From contig NZ_CAKKNS010000006.1 of assembly GCF_918814575.1 (NCBI RefSeq), forward strand, positions 62,001-126,000: 64,000 bases of DNA, read 5' to 3'. The DNA comes from Periweissella fabaria. GTDB taxonomy: Bacteria; Bacillota; Bacilli; Lactobacillales; Lactobacillaceae. This document shows positions 53,566 through 63,351 of this stretch, one piece after another; the first letter of the stretch is position 1; every line of letters begins with the position of its first letter. The position numbers and the translations under genes were made by a program. The notes under the pieces were generated by a model. The model had not been told where the DNA came from. It worked only from the letters and a program-made list of their open reading frames with translations, and ran no database searches.

Positions 53566-53859
53566 ATGCGTTTGCATGACTTTATTAATTCAACAGCTGG
53601 TATTAATCTAACCAGCCAATTATTTATTACTGTTGAAGATAATTTATATCCGATAACTCATTTAAGGGTTGCTGATGAATGTTTACGCCTTGAATATCAA
53701 CAACCACAAGCACCGATAACCTTAGCTCAATTTCTTAAGGAAACCAATTCACTAACAGTTAATTATCGCATTACCTATCAAAATAATCTAACATCCCAAT
53801 CAATTAACGTATGGGGCTATCGTATAAATCACGAGCAACACCAAATCATTGTGCACTAA
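53566..53859 (+). CDS. small unknown protein
   Basis: Function unknown. The 97-residue product (start MRLHDFINSTAGIN) has no transmembrane segment and no cysteine clusters; its pattern of short beta strands (LFITVEDNLYPITHLRV, VNYRITYQNN, INVWGYRINH) suggests a small beta-rich domain. GGAG lies about 12 nt before the ATG, which is far, and seven more in-frame codons back to a TTG are possible. It is isolated between divergent rnz and convergent divIB, where ftsA might be expected. Coding status moderately likely. Confidence 0.5.
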   Translation: MRLHDFINSTAGINLTSQLFITVEDNLYPITHLRVADECLRLEYQQPQAPITLAQFLKETNSLTVNYRITYQNNLTSQSINVWGYRINHEQHQIIVH

Positions 53860-53873
53860 ATACTCTACAAATG

Positions 53874-53917
53874 AAAGAACCGATTGATCTAATTAGGAAT
53901 CAATCGGTTCTTTTAGT
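53874..53917. terminator. bidirectional terminator before divIB
   Basis: AAAGAACCGATTGAT and its complement (53874-53888 and 53899-53913) with a 10-nt loop, then TTTT on the plus strand. It ends the division cluster on the minus strand. Confidence 0.8.
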
Positions 53918-53929
53918 GCTTATATTTTT

Positions 53930-55102
53930 CTAATTATTATTCGTTTCTGAGCTAGAAGTTGAGCTAGAACTAGTTGCTTGTTCTTTTTTATCCTCAGCTT
54001 CTTGTTTAGCTGCTTTCTTTTTATCCGCTTCTTGCTGCTTTTTAGCCTCAGCGGCTGCTTTATTCAGTTTGATTTGTTCATAAGAATATGAATAAGCCCC
54101 AACTTGTAAATCAACAATACCTGGTTTATCCATTTGCGCTGCAATTGAAGGATAATATGCCATTTTATCAGCAAAAGTCGTAATCGTTGCATTTACTTGG
54201 TTACCATCATTCATATATAAAACAATCCGCTCTGGATCACCTTTTGTTGGTGAAAAATGAATTTCAGATACTGCTGCTCGAATAGGGGTATCCAACTTTG
54301 CAATTTTATTAATAGTTTTATTAAACAATGCCTTATTTTTAAAACCTTCATAAATTGGTAACCCTAAATTACTTGTCGTCAATGGTTGTTCGAGAACTTT
54401 ACCACCTTCTAGGACTAAATAATATTTATGTTTACGTAGTACATAACCTACTCGGATTGCTTCTTGAACATTAATTTCAAGGCGCGTTGGACTAGCTACT
54501 CGGACTGTTAACGCTTTAATTTGATTATCATTTGCTACTGCGTGCTTTTCTATTGCTTTTTCATGCAACAAAACACCAAAAACTGAGCGGCGAGCTTTAA
54601 TACCAGTTGCCTTAACAATCTGCTTAGGCGTTGTATTATGTGTCCCGGCCACATCAATTCGCTGAATCATGCTGCTAGGACTAATAACCCAGTAAAAGAA
54701 CCCTACCATTACTAAAATCCCCATAATGGTAAGCCACGCTTGCTTTGTCTGCCGTTGCAAGCTAATCCCTTTAACCGCCCCTAAGGATGCGTATAGATTA
54801 CTTTTAAGCTTATTTTGTTTCGGCGCTTTTTCAAGGTATACTTCGTCATCATTAACCTCATCCAATTGTGGTTTAGGTGCAACAAATTGAAATTGATTTT
54901 GTTCCACCGGCGACTTAGTATCCCTATCCGTTTTTGTAGTATCTTTTTCCGGTGTCGCTACCGGTACATCTTTTTTCTTTTCTCGTTTAAAAAATAAATC
55001 TTCAGCAATTTGGCTATATTTATTTTCCTTACTCGTTTCATCAATTTGGAGAATATCCCATGGTGATGATTCTTGGTTATTATTATCTGACTTGCCGCCC
55101 AT
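53930..55102 (-). CDS. divIB: cell division protein DivIB/FtsQ
   Basis: Membrane scaffold of the divisome complex with FtsL and DivIC. A long charged cytoplasmic segment (about 1-122) precedes one transmembrane helix (about 123-143). A POTRA domain with IDVAGTHNTTPKQIVKATG follows (about 147-215), and then the beta domain. The C terminus has a Lys/Glu/Ala-rich coiled stretch (AAAEAKKQQEADKKKAAK) and a Ser-rich end (ATSSSSTSSSETNNN). Length 390, long for the family. GGAGG before the ATG. Last gene of the cluster; a terminator follows. Confidence 0.92.
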   Translation of the reverse strand: MGGKSDNNNQESSPWDILQIDETSKENKYSQIAEDLFFKREKKKDVPVATPEKDTTKTDRDTKSPVEQNQFQFVAPKPQLDEVNDDEVYLEKAPKQNKLKSNLYASLGAVKGISLQRQTKQAWLTIMGILVMVGFFYWVISPSSMIQRIDVAGTHNTTPKQIVKATGIKARRSVFGVLLHEKAIEKHAVANDNQIKALTVRVASPTRLEINVQEAIRVGYVLRKHKYYLVLEGGKVLEQPLTTSNLGLPIYEGFKNKALFNKTINKIAKLDTPIRAAVSEIHFSPTKGDPERIVLYMNDGNQVNATITTFADKMAYYPSIAAQMDKPGIVDLQVGAYSYSYEQIKLNKAAAEAKKQQEADKKKAAKQEAEDKKEQATSSSSTSSSETNNN

Positions 55103-55122
55103 GAGTATCCTCCAATCCCTAT

Positions 55123-56232
55123 TTATTTTTGATGGTCAGCGATTGCTTTGCGTAACAAGTTGACTAGTTGATCCGCTGCATCTGGGACACCTAATTGTTT
55201 AGATGCACGCTCCATTTCTAAACGCTTAACATCATCTGACATTAACTCATCGACAACTTTTAACAAACTTGCCCCATTTAGTTCTGTTTCAGTAATCATT
55301 TCTGCTGCCCCAGCATCTACTAAACTTTGGGCATTTTTAGTTTGATGGTCAGCTGTCACATATGGACTAGGAATTAACACAGCTGGAACACCTAAGGCCG
55401 TAATTTCAGCAATACTTGTCGCTCCAGCACGACCAACAATCGCTGCCACTTGGGGTAATACTTCGGGCATATTACCAATATATGGTTTTACTACTACGTT
55501 TTTACCAACGAGAATATGGGCGGCATTTAATTGCTCCAGTACTCCATCGTAACGTTTTTGACCTGTCACAAAGACTACTTGATAATCACGTTTATTAAAT
55601 TCTTCAATGGCCTCAATTGTTGCTTGGTTAATCTTTAGCGCTCCTTGAGAACCACCAAAAATGAGTACAGTTGGGCGGTTACTTTCTAAACCAAACTCAG
55701 TCCAGTCAAAGTTTGAATGGATTTGCACAACTTCTTGGGCTCGTGGATTACCAACAAATGTCACCTTGCCTGCAGGAAATTGTGATCGCGCAGCTTCAAA
55801 AGCAATTCCAATTTCATCAACACCGCGACTAAGAAACTTGTTAGTCAAACCAACAACTGAATTTTGTTCATGAATCACCGTTGGAATCCCCATACGTTGA
55901 GCAGCATACACAACAGCACCACTAACATAGCCACCCATGCCAACCACGACATCCGGTTTAAATTCCCGAATCAACTTTTTAGCGCGATTAACCGCCTTCA
56001 TAAATAGCATCATCGTTTTAACATTATCCATTGATAATTTACGTCGGAATCCTTGAATTTCAAGTTCTTCAAAAGGAATACCACGTTTTGGCACAATATT
56101 TTTTTCTAAACCACGTTGACTACCAACGTATAAAATTTCCGTAGTAGCATCTTGTTTTTTTAACGCATCAATCATTGCTAAAGCAGGATAAATGTGGCCA
56201 CCAGTTCCACCGGCACTGACAATTAAACGCAT
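55123..56232 (-). CDS. murG: MurG N-acetylglucosaminyltransferase
   Basis: Adds GlcNAc to lipid I to give lipid II at the inner face of the membrane. The [12 protein letters not shown] loop at residues 8-19, [20 protein letters not shown] and [13 protein letters not shown] are family landmarks. Length 369. ATG with AGGAG. Its stop-to-start distance to murD is 1 nt, so the two are coupled. Confidence 0.96.
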   Translation of the reverse strand: MRLIVSAGGTGGHIYPALAMIDALKKQDATTEILYVGSQRGLEKNIVPKRGIPFEELEIQGFRRKLSMDNVKTMMLFMKAVNRAKKLIREFKPDVVVGMGGYVSGAVVYAAQRMGIPTVIHEQNSVVGLTNKFLSRGVDEIGIAFEAARSQFPAGKVTFVGNPRAQEVVQIHSNFDWTEFGLESNRPTVLIFGGSQGALKINQATIEAIEEFNKRDYQVVFVTGQKRYDGVLEQLNAAHILVGKNVVVKPYIGNMPEVLPQVAAIVGRAGATSIAEITALGVPAVLIPSPYVTADHQTKNAQSLVDAGAAEMITETELNGASLLKVVDELMSDDVKRLEMERASKQLGVPDAADQLVNLLRKAIADHQK

Positions 56233-56233
56233 G

Positions 56234-57604
56234 TTAAATCTCCTCTTTGTTAGTTAACTTTTCAACTGCTTTAATGAACAATTCACCACGCGTTTCAAAG
56301 TCTGGATATTGATCCCAACTAGCCGCTGCTGGGCTAAGTAAGATGATGTCACCTGGTTGACTTAATTCCCAAGCCATCGGTACGGCAGCTTGGATGTCAT
56401 CGGCAAAGATAATTTTTTCAACACCAGCTGCTTTAGCACTTTTAGCAAAAATTTCTTTAGTCTGTCCACTTAAGACAACTGCCCGAACGTGTTGTCCTAA
56501 ATCTGCTTCCAAGCGTTCATATGTGTCGCCACGATCAAGGCCCCCGGCTAATAAAACAACTGGATTTTCAAATCCTGCTAAAGCCATTTGCGTTGCTTCA
56601 ATATCAGTTGCTTTAGAATCATTATAGAATTTACGTCCATCTGCTTCTAAAACAAACTGGGTACGGTGACGAACACCAGAAAAGGTCTTTAAAATTTCGG
56701 CAATCATTTTAGTTGAACGGCCGTGTAACTTGGCGACCGCAATCGCTGCTAAAGCATTTTCAACGTTGTGATCCCCTGGAACACCCATTTCATTAGTGTC
56801 CATAATGTATTCGTCTTGCCAGTACATTTTACCATCTTCAACGTATGCCCCTAATTTAGACTTACCTAGTCGTGAAAATGGAATGATTTGGGCACGTGAA
56901 GATTGGGCTAATAAAGCTAATTCTTCATAATCATAGTTGACCACAAAGAAATCATCTGCATTTTGATTTTCAGTAATTTTCATTTTAGCGGCAACGTAAT
57001 TAGCACGGGTACCATGATAATCAAGGTGTGAAGAAAAAATATTAGTTAAAACGGCAATATGTGGGTGAAATTCTTTCGTTCCCATCAATTGGAACGAAGA
57101 TGATTCAATTACCAATGTATCATCTTCTGTAAGATTCATTGCCCGCGTTGATGCTGGAATTCCAATATTACCAGCATACAATGCAACACCAGCTTCGCGC
57201 TCATTAGCTAACAACTTCGTCACTAAAGTAGTCGTTGTTGTCTTACCGTTTGAACCTGTAATTGCAATCAATTCACCTGAAAATACTTGTCCAGCTAATT
57301 CAATTTCACTAATCACTGGCATATCCTGTGCTTGTGCCGCTACGACCACTGGATTAGTATATGGAATCCCTGGATTTTTAACTAAAATATCAAAACCATT
57401 AACGACATCTGCTGCCTGATTTTGGGTAAATGAAACACCCTTTGCTTTAAGTTCTAAAGCAGTTTCATCAACCGTTAAATCTTTTGTATCTGAAACTGTT
57501 ACAATCGCACCTAATTCTGTTAATACCTTAGCTGCTGATGCACCAGACTTAGCAAACCCTAAAATTAAAACACGCTTATTTTGATATTTCATTACTTTTT
57601 CCAT
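56234..57604 (-). CDS. murD: MurD D-glutamate ligase
   Basis: Adds D-Glu to UDP-MurNAc-L-Ala. The Mur ligase ATP loop [12 protein letters not shown] is near residues 117-128, with the preceding N-terminal UDP-binding region ([13 protein letters not shown]). [17 protein letters not shown] and [12 protein letters not shown] are the C-terminal domain marks. Length 456. ATG 57604 has GAGGG seven bases upstream and is preferred over the ATG four codons later. Confidence 0.96.
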   Translation of the reverse strand: MEKVMKYQNKRVLILGFAKSGASAAKVLTELGAIVTVSDTKDLTVDETALELKAKGVSFTQNQAADVVNGFDILVKNPGIPYTNPVVVAAQAQDMPVISEIELAGQVFSGELIAITGSNGKTTTTTLVTKLLANEREAGVALYAGNIGIPASTRAMNLTEDDTLVIESSSFQLMGTKEFHPHIAVLTNIFSSHLDYHGTRANYVAAKMKITENQNADDFFVVNYDYEELALLAQSSRAQIIPFSRLGKSKLGAYVEDGKMYWQDEYIMDTNEMGVPGDHNVENALAAIAVAKLHGRSTKMIAEILKTFSGVRHRTQFVLEADGRKFYNDSKATDIEATQMALAGFENPVVLLAGGLDRGDTYERLEADLGQHVRAVVLSGQTKEIFAKSAKAAGVEKIIFADDIQAAVPMAWELSQPGDIILLSPAAASWDQYPDFETRGELFIKAVEKLTNKEEI

Positions 57605-57686
57605 TTTTGTTCCCTCAACTCACCAATTCATATCTAATGCTATTTACTAAATATGTACAACCAGGCAATCCTGGTCATGATAAAAC

Positions 57687-58649
57687 TTATGTTAGGCTGT
57701 AACTAATCACACAACCTAGTAATGTAATAATCCAAAAGACGATGTCAATTTTCCATTCAGACCATCCTGACATTTCAAAGTGGTGATGAATTGGTGACAT
57801 TTTGAAAATTCGCTTCTTAAAGAAGTGAAAACTAGTCACTTGGATAATTACTGATAATGTTTCAATAATTGGAATAATTCCAATTAATAGTAAAGCAAAC
57901 TCTTTGTGTAAAATAACTGAGTTAATTGCTAAACCGGCACCTAATGCCAATGAACCGGTATCACCCATAAAAATTTGCGCTGGTTTCTTGTTGTACCAGA
58001 AAAAGGCAACTAACGCTCCAACTAATACAAAATCAAACATTGCAATGCCCATCAAATTAGCTTTTAAAGCCATTAACCCAAAGGTCACATAACTAATAAT
58101 CGATGTTCCAGCAACTAAACCATCAAGGCCGTCAGTCAAGTTAACCGCATTTGACCAACCGACCATCCAAAAAATCAAGATGGGTAAGTATACCCATCCA
58201 AGATGCAATGTCCACCACCATGTCACGATTTTAAAATCAAAACCTGCAAACATTAAAATTAAAAATAAAATTAATGCTCCCAGAACTTGTAGGCCGGCCT
58301 TTTGTTTGGCTGAAAAACCATCATTTTGATGATTGAAAATTTTGATGCGATCATCAAATGCACCAATTAGCCCATAGCCTAAAAATACTAAGACAGTCAC
58401 AAGCACCGCGGCCGTAAGTTGATGCGCAATTGCACCGACAAGCAGTGTCACAATAACTGTTGCTAAAATAAATAGGATTCCCCCCATTGTAGGGGTCCCA
58501 GATTTACTTTTATGCCAATTTGGCCCAATTTCCTTAATCATTTGGCCTTCTTTTTTCGCCCGAAAATAGGCTACCAAAAATGGCATAAAAATAAACGTAA
58601 TTGCAAACGCACTAATAAAGCCCGCTCCAATTATACCAGTTGGATTCAT
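57687..58649 (-). CDS. mraY: MraY phospho-MurNAc-pentapeptide transferase
   Basis: Attaches phospho-MurNAc-pentapeptide to undecaprenyl phosphate, giving lipid I; the carrier comes from uppS. A polytopic protein of about ten helices. GTPTMGGILFILATVIVTLL, FDDRIKIFN and NLTDGLDGLVAGTS are catalytic-loop motifs. The C-terminal SPIHHHFEMSGWSEWKI is the MraY signature. From ATG 58649 with GGGAG seven bases upstream it is 320 residues. Confidence 0.96.
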   Translation of the reverse strand: MNPTGIIGAGFISAFAITFIFMPFLVAYFRAKKEGQMIKEIGPNWHKSKSGTPTMGGILFILATVIVTLLVGAIAHQLTAAVLVTVLVFLGYGLIGAFDDRIKIFNHQNDGFSAKQKAGLQVLGALILFLILMFAGFDFKIVTWWWTLHLGWVYLPILIFWMVGWSNAVNLTDGLDGLVAGTSIISYVTFGLMALKANLMGIAMFDFVLVGALVAFFWYNKKPAQIFMGDTGSLALGAGLAINSVILHKEFALLLIGIIPIIETLSVIIQVTSFHFFKKRIFKMSPIHHHFEMSGWSEWKIDIVFWIITLLGCVISYSLT

Positions 58650-58690
58650 TCTCAATCTCCCTTATAACTTAAATACTTTCATTTCTTACT

Positions 58691-60841
58691 TTACTTCAAT
58701 TGTACCGAAATTGTCTGATTACTTTGCACATTGGCATTAGCACTTACTGATTGACTATCAACAAAGCCATTACCTTTAAAATCAATGTTTAAATGTGCAA
58801 TGGTCGCAAACATTAAAACATCATTTTTACTCCAACCTTTCATATCCGGCATTGAAATGGCGCCGCCCGTTTCAATGAATACCCGTTGATTATTCAGTTG
58901 TTGCGTTTGTGCTTTTGGATATTGATTTTCAACTTTAGTCCCAGAACCAATCACAACAGGCTTAAATTTAAGCTTATCCAATTGACTTTGGGCACTGTCA
59001 ACATTTAAGCCCGTTACACTTGGAATTGTTGCAATTGTAGTTTGTGTTTGATGAGATGCATCCATCTTTAACGCTTGTTCCATCACCGGAACGAAGACAT
59101 CCGCCATCAAATCAGTTAATGGTCCTGGAATTTTCTTTGGTTGATTTAACGTCATATACATAATGTATTTTGGTTTATTTGCTGGCACCATTCCAACCCA
59201 TGAGTGGACAACATTTTCATCCCCAACTGAGTAACCATGTGAAGTGGCAATTTGAGCTGTTCCCGTTTTACCAGCAACTCGGAATCCTGGAATTTTATAT
59301 GATGTTCCAGTCCCATATGGTTGATAAACCACATTTTGCATAACTTCGCGGACTTCTTTAGCTGTTGATTCCTTAATTGGCCGACCAATTACCGTTCGTT
59401 TACCTCTAAAGATTACCTTACCAGTATTTGGATCAACAATTTTAGAGATAAAATATGGTTTTAGTTCTTGTCCATTACCAGCGACTGCTGTAAACGCTTG
59501 TAACATTTGCATTGGGGTAATGCGAATTCCTTGTCCAAACGCGGTATTAGCTTGTTCAATGGGATATTTAAATTGCATACCACCAGCTGATTCATTGGCG
59601 AGCCCCGAATTAGTTGATTCATTAAAATGGAAATCATTAATGTACTTATGCCATAACGATGGTCCCATCATCTGCTCAATACGTGCCATCGCAACATTGG
59701 ATGACATCGCAAAACCACGTACATATGGAATCATGCCCCAACCTTGTGGATTCCAATCAGTAACTTTTTGACCATTAATTAAATACGTTCCCGATTGATA
59801 CAATTCATTTGGATGCCAATTACCACTATTAATTGCGGCCGCTAACGAGAAGACCTTCATAGTTGACCCAGGTTCAAATGAATTTTCGACTAATAGGTTC
59901 TGCCATAATTTGCCAATCCCATCACGGGTTGTCGCATCAAAGGTTGGCCGTTGGGTTGTTGCAATAATTGCACCTGTACGAGCATCAACTACGGTAGCTG
60001 TTGCTGAAACGGGGGCCGTTTGTGTATCAAGGGTCGTCATTTCTGATTCTAACAGCGTTTGAATCTTACTATCCAACGTCGTATAGACTTGATCCCCGTT
60101 CTTAACTGGATCACCTTTAGCCTTATCATCAATCGTATAGCTTGGGGTATTTTTTACTTCACGGATACCATTGTGCCCAGCAAGTAAAGTATTTAATTCT
60201 TTTTCAATCCCCATCACCCCGGATAAGGAAATTGCACCGGTTTTTGGATTAGTATTTGTCTGGGTAATTCCGATTAAATGTGATGCAAAAACACCATTAG
60301 GATATAACCGCGCTGGTTGCTTAGTAAATTGAATTCCTGGTAACTTAGCTGCCACAATTTGATTATGCGTCTCAATTGAGATATTCGCCCCTGCATTACC
60401 AAATTCAACTTGAAATAAATTCGGATTATCCGGATTTAAAATTGCTAAAATTTTGGCTTTTGAAAGTGGAATATATTTTGAGAGTACCTCAGCTGTTTTT
60501 TCTTTATCGACAACGTGATTAGGCTTACCATTTAAACCAACTTGCTTACGATCAAGAATTGCATATACCGAATAAGTACTAGTATTTTCTGCTAACAGCA
60601 TCCCGTTAGCATCATAAATGTTCCCTCGTCGAGCATTAATCACCTGGGTTTGCATATAAATTCGTCTTGCTGCCGTTGATAAATCATGATTTTTAACTTC
60701 TTTGAAGCCAGCCACATATAAAAAACGGCCAGCAAGGGTTCCAAAGATAATCAGTACGGTAATTAAAAATAACACACTCGTTATGCGACTATTATTACGT
60801 GTACTATTACCTTTAAGTAACCGTTGCCAATTTTTATTCAT
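58691..60841 (-). CDS. pbp2X: penicillin-binding protein 2X/FtsI, two PASTA domains
   Basis: Septal class B transpeptidase. One N-terminal membrane helix (about 22-44), a dimerisation domain, then the transpeptidase with the active-site STMK near residue 327, SSN near 387 and KTGTAQ near 528. Two C-terminal PASTA domains follow (about 595-655 and 658-716). Length 716. Its ATG overlaps the ftsL stop by one base (TAATG), so it is coupled. PASTA domains in both this protein and PrkC suggest shared recognition of uncrosslinked wall. Confidence 0.95.
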   Translation of the reverse strand: MNKNWQRLLKGNSTRNNSRITSVLFLITVLIIFGTLAGRFLYVAGFKEVKNHDLSTAARRIYMQTQVINARRGNIYDANGMLLAENTSTYSVYAILDRKQVGLNGKPNHVVDKEKTAEVLSKYIPLSKAKILAILNPDNPNLFQVEFGNAGANISIETHNQIVAAKLPGIQFTKQPARLYPNGVFASHLIGITQTNTNPKTGAISLSGVMGIEKELNTLLAGHNGIREVKNTPSYTIDDKAKGDPVKNGDQVYTTLDSKIQTLLESEMTTLDTQTAPVSATATVVDARTGAIIATTQRPTFDATTRDGIGKLWQNLLVENSFEPGSTMKVFSLAAAINSGNWHPNELYQSGTYLINGQKVTDWNPQGWGMIPYVRGFAMSSNVAMARIEQMMGPSLWHKYINDFHFNESTNSGLANESAGGMQFKYPIEQANTAFGQGIRITPMQMLQAFTAVAGNGQELKPYFISKIVDPNTGKVIFRGKRTVIGRPIKESTAKEVREVMQNVVYQPYGTGTSYKIPGFRVAGKTGTAQIATSHGYSVGDENVVHSWVGMVPANKPKYIMYMTLNQPKKIPGPLTDLMADVFVPVMEQALKMDASHQTQTTIATIPSVTGLNVDSAQSQLDKLKFKPVVIGSGTKVENQYPKAQTQQLNNQRVFIETGGAISMPDMKGWSKNDVLMFATIAHLNIDFKGNGFVDSQSVSANANVQSNQTISVQLK

Positions 60842-61206
60842 TACTTACTAACATTCCTTATATTTTGGTTTGAAAGTGCTAAACCATAGTGATTTGCAAT
60901 TTTTTGTAATCGATTATGGCTAGTCAATTCATTGATTTCTTGCTTAAGATTAGAGTTTTTATTGCCAATACTATCAACTTGATTTTGGGCAACTACTAGG
61001 TTTCGATTGGCCGAACTTACTGCACCCGAAGATGCTACCATACCAATTAAGCAACCTAATACAACCAAAACACAAATCGCTGCCATCAAAATTTCTTGAC
61101 CAACCCATTTAGTTTGGCCCATTTTACGCTTTTCAGTTACTAAATGTAAATTACTCTTTTTTTTCGGTTCGACCTGTAATAACGACTGTGCAGTATTTTG
61201 ACTCAT
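60841..61206 (-). CDS. ftsL: cell division protein FtsL
   Basis: Small bitopic divisome protein that binds DivIC/FtsB and DivIB. A basic cytoplasmic part (about 1-37), one transmembrane helix (about 40-62, MAAICVLVVLGCLIGMVASS), then an extracellular leucine-zipper-like coiled coil (LKQEINELTSHNRLQKIAN). Length 121. AAGGGGGG precedes the ATG. Identity is supported by position between rsmH and pbp2X. Confidence 0.9.
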   Translation of the reverse strand: MSQNTAQSLLQVEPKKKSNLHLVTEKRKMGQTKWVGQEILMAAICVLVVLGCLIGMVASSGAVSSANRNLVVAQNQVDSIGNKNSNLKQEINELTSHNRLQKIANHYGLALSNQNIRNVSK

Positions 61207-61218
61207 TTTAACCCCCCT

Positions 61219-62166
61219 TTATTTCTTAATCCGTTCAATTACACGTAATTTTGCAGAATGTGAGCGATGATTATTCGCTTGTTCGACTTCCCCAGGTAAA
61301 ATTGGCTTACGAGTTACTAATTTAAAATCTGGTTGCAATTCATCTGGAATAACTGGTAATCCTTGTGGTAAATCTGGAATGGATGTTTTTTCTTTAAACA
61401 TTGCCTTAACAATACGGTCTTCCAATGGTTGGAACGTAATTACTGATATCCGACCATTAACCTTTAATAAGTCAAAGGCGGCTTCTAATGATGCTTCTAA
61501 TACACCTAATTCATCATTCACAGCAATTCGGATGGCTTGGAATGTCTTCTTAGCTGGATGGCCACCATGCCGTCGCGCACCCATTGGAATAGCGTCCTTA
61601 ATAATATCAACTAATTCAAACGTCGTTTCGATAGGCTTTTGTTCACGATTTTTTTCAATCAAGCGCGCGATTTGCTTAGCAAATTTTTCATCACCATACC
61701 GAGTTAGAATACGCATTAAATCATTAAATGGCCATTCATTAACCACTTCACGAGCTGAGAGTGCTTGTTCTTGATTCATCCGCATATCAAGTGGTGCATC
61801 ATAGTTATATGAAAAGCCGCGTTGACCATCATCAAACTGTGGTGATGAAACCCCTAAATCATAGACAATTCCGTCAATTTCGGTAATGCCTAATGCCGCT
61901 AATTCCGTTTGAATGTTTTTAAAGTTTGACTTCACTAGCTTAATTTTACCGGCAGCAATTTCTGTAGCTAAATTTGTTTGGTTATATTTAATAGCTGTAT
62001 CATCTTGATCAAATGAATATAGACAACCTGTCGTTAATTTAGATGCAATTAACTTTGAGTGGCCCCCACCACCAAGTGTTCCATCGACATAAATCTCAGT
62101 TGGATCAATTGCAAGACCTTCAACGGCTTCGTTTAGTAGTACTGTTATGTGATTAAATTCTGTCAT
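61219..62166 (-). CDS. rsmH: RsmH 16S rRNA (cytosine-1402-N4)-methyltransferase
   Basis: Methylates C1402 in the ribosomal decoding site. The SAM loop [14 protein letters not shown] is near residues 27-40. [18 protein letters not shown] and [16 protein letters not shown] are family motifs. Length 315. ATG with AGGA. It follows mraZ by 18 nt in the usual order. Confidence 0.95.
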   Translation of the reverse strand: MTEFNHITVLLNEAVEGLAIDPTEIYVDGTLGGGGHSKLIASKLTTGCLYSFDQDDTAIKYNQTNLATEIAAGKIKLVKSNFKNIQTELAALGITEIDGIVYDLGVSSPQFDDGQRGFSYNYDAPLDMRMNQEQALSAREVVNEWPFNDLMRILTRYGDEKFAKQIARLIEKNREQKPIETTFELVDIIKDAIPMGARRHGGHPAKKTFQAIRIAVNDELGVLEASLEAAFDLLKVNGRISVITFQPLEDRIVKAMFKEKTSIPDLPQGLPVIPDELQPDFKLVTRKPILPGEVEQANNHRSHSAKLRVIERIKK

Positions 62167-62184
62167 ATTCTGTCCTATCTCATT

Positions 62185-62616
62185 TTAAAAATTAAAGTCA
62201 ACTAAGCCATCTGCAATATCATCGAAGTTCTCTGCAACGTCACTTGTATATGTATGCCAAGTATCGGCGTCCCATATTTCAAATCCCGTTCCTGAGCCAG
62301 TAACAACTGTCGCTTTCGTAATATTGGCATATTCACGCAGTGTTGCTGGTAATACAATGCGCCCTTGTTTATCAAATTCCGCTTCAATTGCGCTTGAGAA
62401 GACAAAACGTTGAAATTTACGGGCGTCTTTATTGGTCATTGGTAGTGCTTTAAGTTTATCTTCAAATATTTCCCATTCACTTAATGGAAAACCGTATAGT
62501 GCATGTTCGAGCCATTTAATTAAAATAAATTTATCGCCCAATTGGTTACGAAACTTAGCAGGAATTATTAGTCGACCTTTATCATCAACGTTATGTGTAT
62601 ATTCACCCATAAACAT
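62185..62616 (-). CDS. mraZ: MraZ transcriptional regulator
   Basis: Dodecameric AbrB-like DNA-binding protein that represses its own cluster in several bacteria. Two tandem MraZ repeats: GEYTHNVDDKGRLIIPAKFR (residues 4-23) and AEFDKQGRIVLPATLREYAN. From ATG 62616 (GGGG about 8 nt upstream) it is 143 residues; an ATG two codons later is possible, and the frame is open 19 codons further but not conserved. GTGG repeats with 10-bp period lie upstream. Confidence 0.93.
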   Translation of the reverse strand: MFMGEYTHNVDDKGRLIIPAKFRNQLGDKFILIKWLEHALYGFPLSEWEIFEDKLKALPMTNKDARKFQRFVFSSAIEAEFDKQGRIVLPATLREYANITKATVVTGSGTGFEIWDADTWHTYTSDVAENFDDIADGLVDFNF

Positions 62617-62650
62617 GTTGTAGTCCCCGCCTTTCAAGTTAATCAAACCA

Positions 62651-62678
62651 ATTTTATGCACACTACTCCACAAATAAA
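62651..62678 (-). promoter_or_regulatory. candidate promoter of the mraZ/dcw cluster
   Basis: On the minus strand TTTATT (62673-62678) and TAAAAT (62651-62656) are 16 nt apart, with a TG close before the -10. The four GTGG repeats reach the edge of the -35, so binding there could block polymerase. Consensus is weak at -35. Confidence 0.4.
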
Positions 62679-62717
62679 TTTACCACATTTCCCCACTCTC
62701 TACCACCAATCACCCCA
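62678..62717 (-). promoter_or_regulatory. MraZ operator: four 10-bp-spaced GTGG-like repeats
   Basis: Read on the minus strand, four successive 10-bp blocks begin TGGGG, GGTGG, AGTGG and TGTGG, so the GG core recurs at a strict 10-bp step. E. coli MraZ binds three TGGGN repeats separated by 5 nt, the same 10-bp step, and Mycoplasma MraZ binds similar GTGG repeats. The position directly upstream of the mraZ -35 fits self-regulation. Confidence 0.75.
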
Positions 62718-62820
62718 TTTTTTATTAATAAATTTTAGTAAGGATACTGGTATTTTCTAATAAATAGATAATTTTTAATTTTTATTAATATTTCACCTCT
62801 TTTTATTAAATTTGCGCAAT

Positions 62821-62849
62821 AAAAAAGCCTGCAAATAGCAGGCTTTTTT
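62821..62849. terminator. terminator between DUF3397 and mraZ
   Basis: AAAAAAGCCTGC and its exact complement around a 5-nt loop. On the minus strand it ends DUF3397 transcription before mraZ's own promoter. Confidence 0.85.
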
Positions 62850-62868
62850 GTCTTTCAATTATCGTTGG

Positions 62869-63231
62869 TTATAATTTTAACAAATTAATTACCAAAAAGA
62901 TTAAATATACAATTGGTAAAACCAATGTCGAAAAACGCCAAAATGTTAGCATATCTTTTCGAAAGTTAAAAGATTGTGTGATAAATCCTCGATAGATTAC
63001 AAACGCTAATAATAATAGTAACCATGTAATCATTAAGAACGGAAATAGCGACCATCCAGTTGTTTGAAAACTCAAGACGTGAATATTCAATATTAGAACC
63101 GGTGGTAATAAATCAGCAATTTGTAAGTCACGTGGGATAAAACGATAGAATGTTCTTCGAATAAAAAATAACCCCGTAAATATGACAATTGAGATTCCTA
63201 ATAATATTGGCCAAGCAATTAATTGTGCCAC
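62869..63231 (-). CDS. DUF3397 membrane protein
   Basis: Function unknown. The 120-residue protein has about four hydrophobic helices (5-23, 44-58, 65-83 and 98-118). Position just upstream of mraZ and the run FYRFIPRDLQIADLLPPVLI match the DUF3397 family found in that place in lactobacilli. Start codon ATG. A terminator separates it from mraZ. Confidence 0.8.
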   Translation of the reverse strand: MAQLIAWPILLGISIVIFTGLFFIRRTFYRFIPRDLQIADLLPPVLILNIHVLSFQTTGWSLFPFLMITWLLLLLAFVIYRGFITQSFNFRKDMLTFWRFSTLVLPIVYLIFLVINLLKL

Positions 63232-63289
63232 CTAGGCCACCTCCTGAATAAATTAAAGCTAAGATAAGAATACCTAATCCTTGCGTTCC

Positions 63290-63318
63290 TTGCAAGATTG
63301 ATATTTTCACGGTACAAT
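63290..63318 (+). promoter_or_regulatory. probable promoter of the DUF4044 gene
   Basis: TTGCAA and TACAAT with an exact 17-nt spacer lie 33 nt before the start codon. Confidence 0.55.
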
Positions 63319-63351
63319 CACAAGTGAAAATAATTTAAGTGAGTGTGATTT

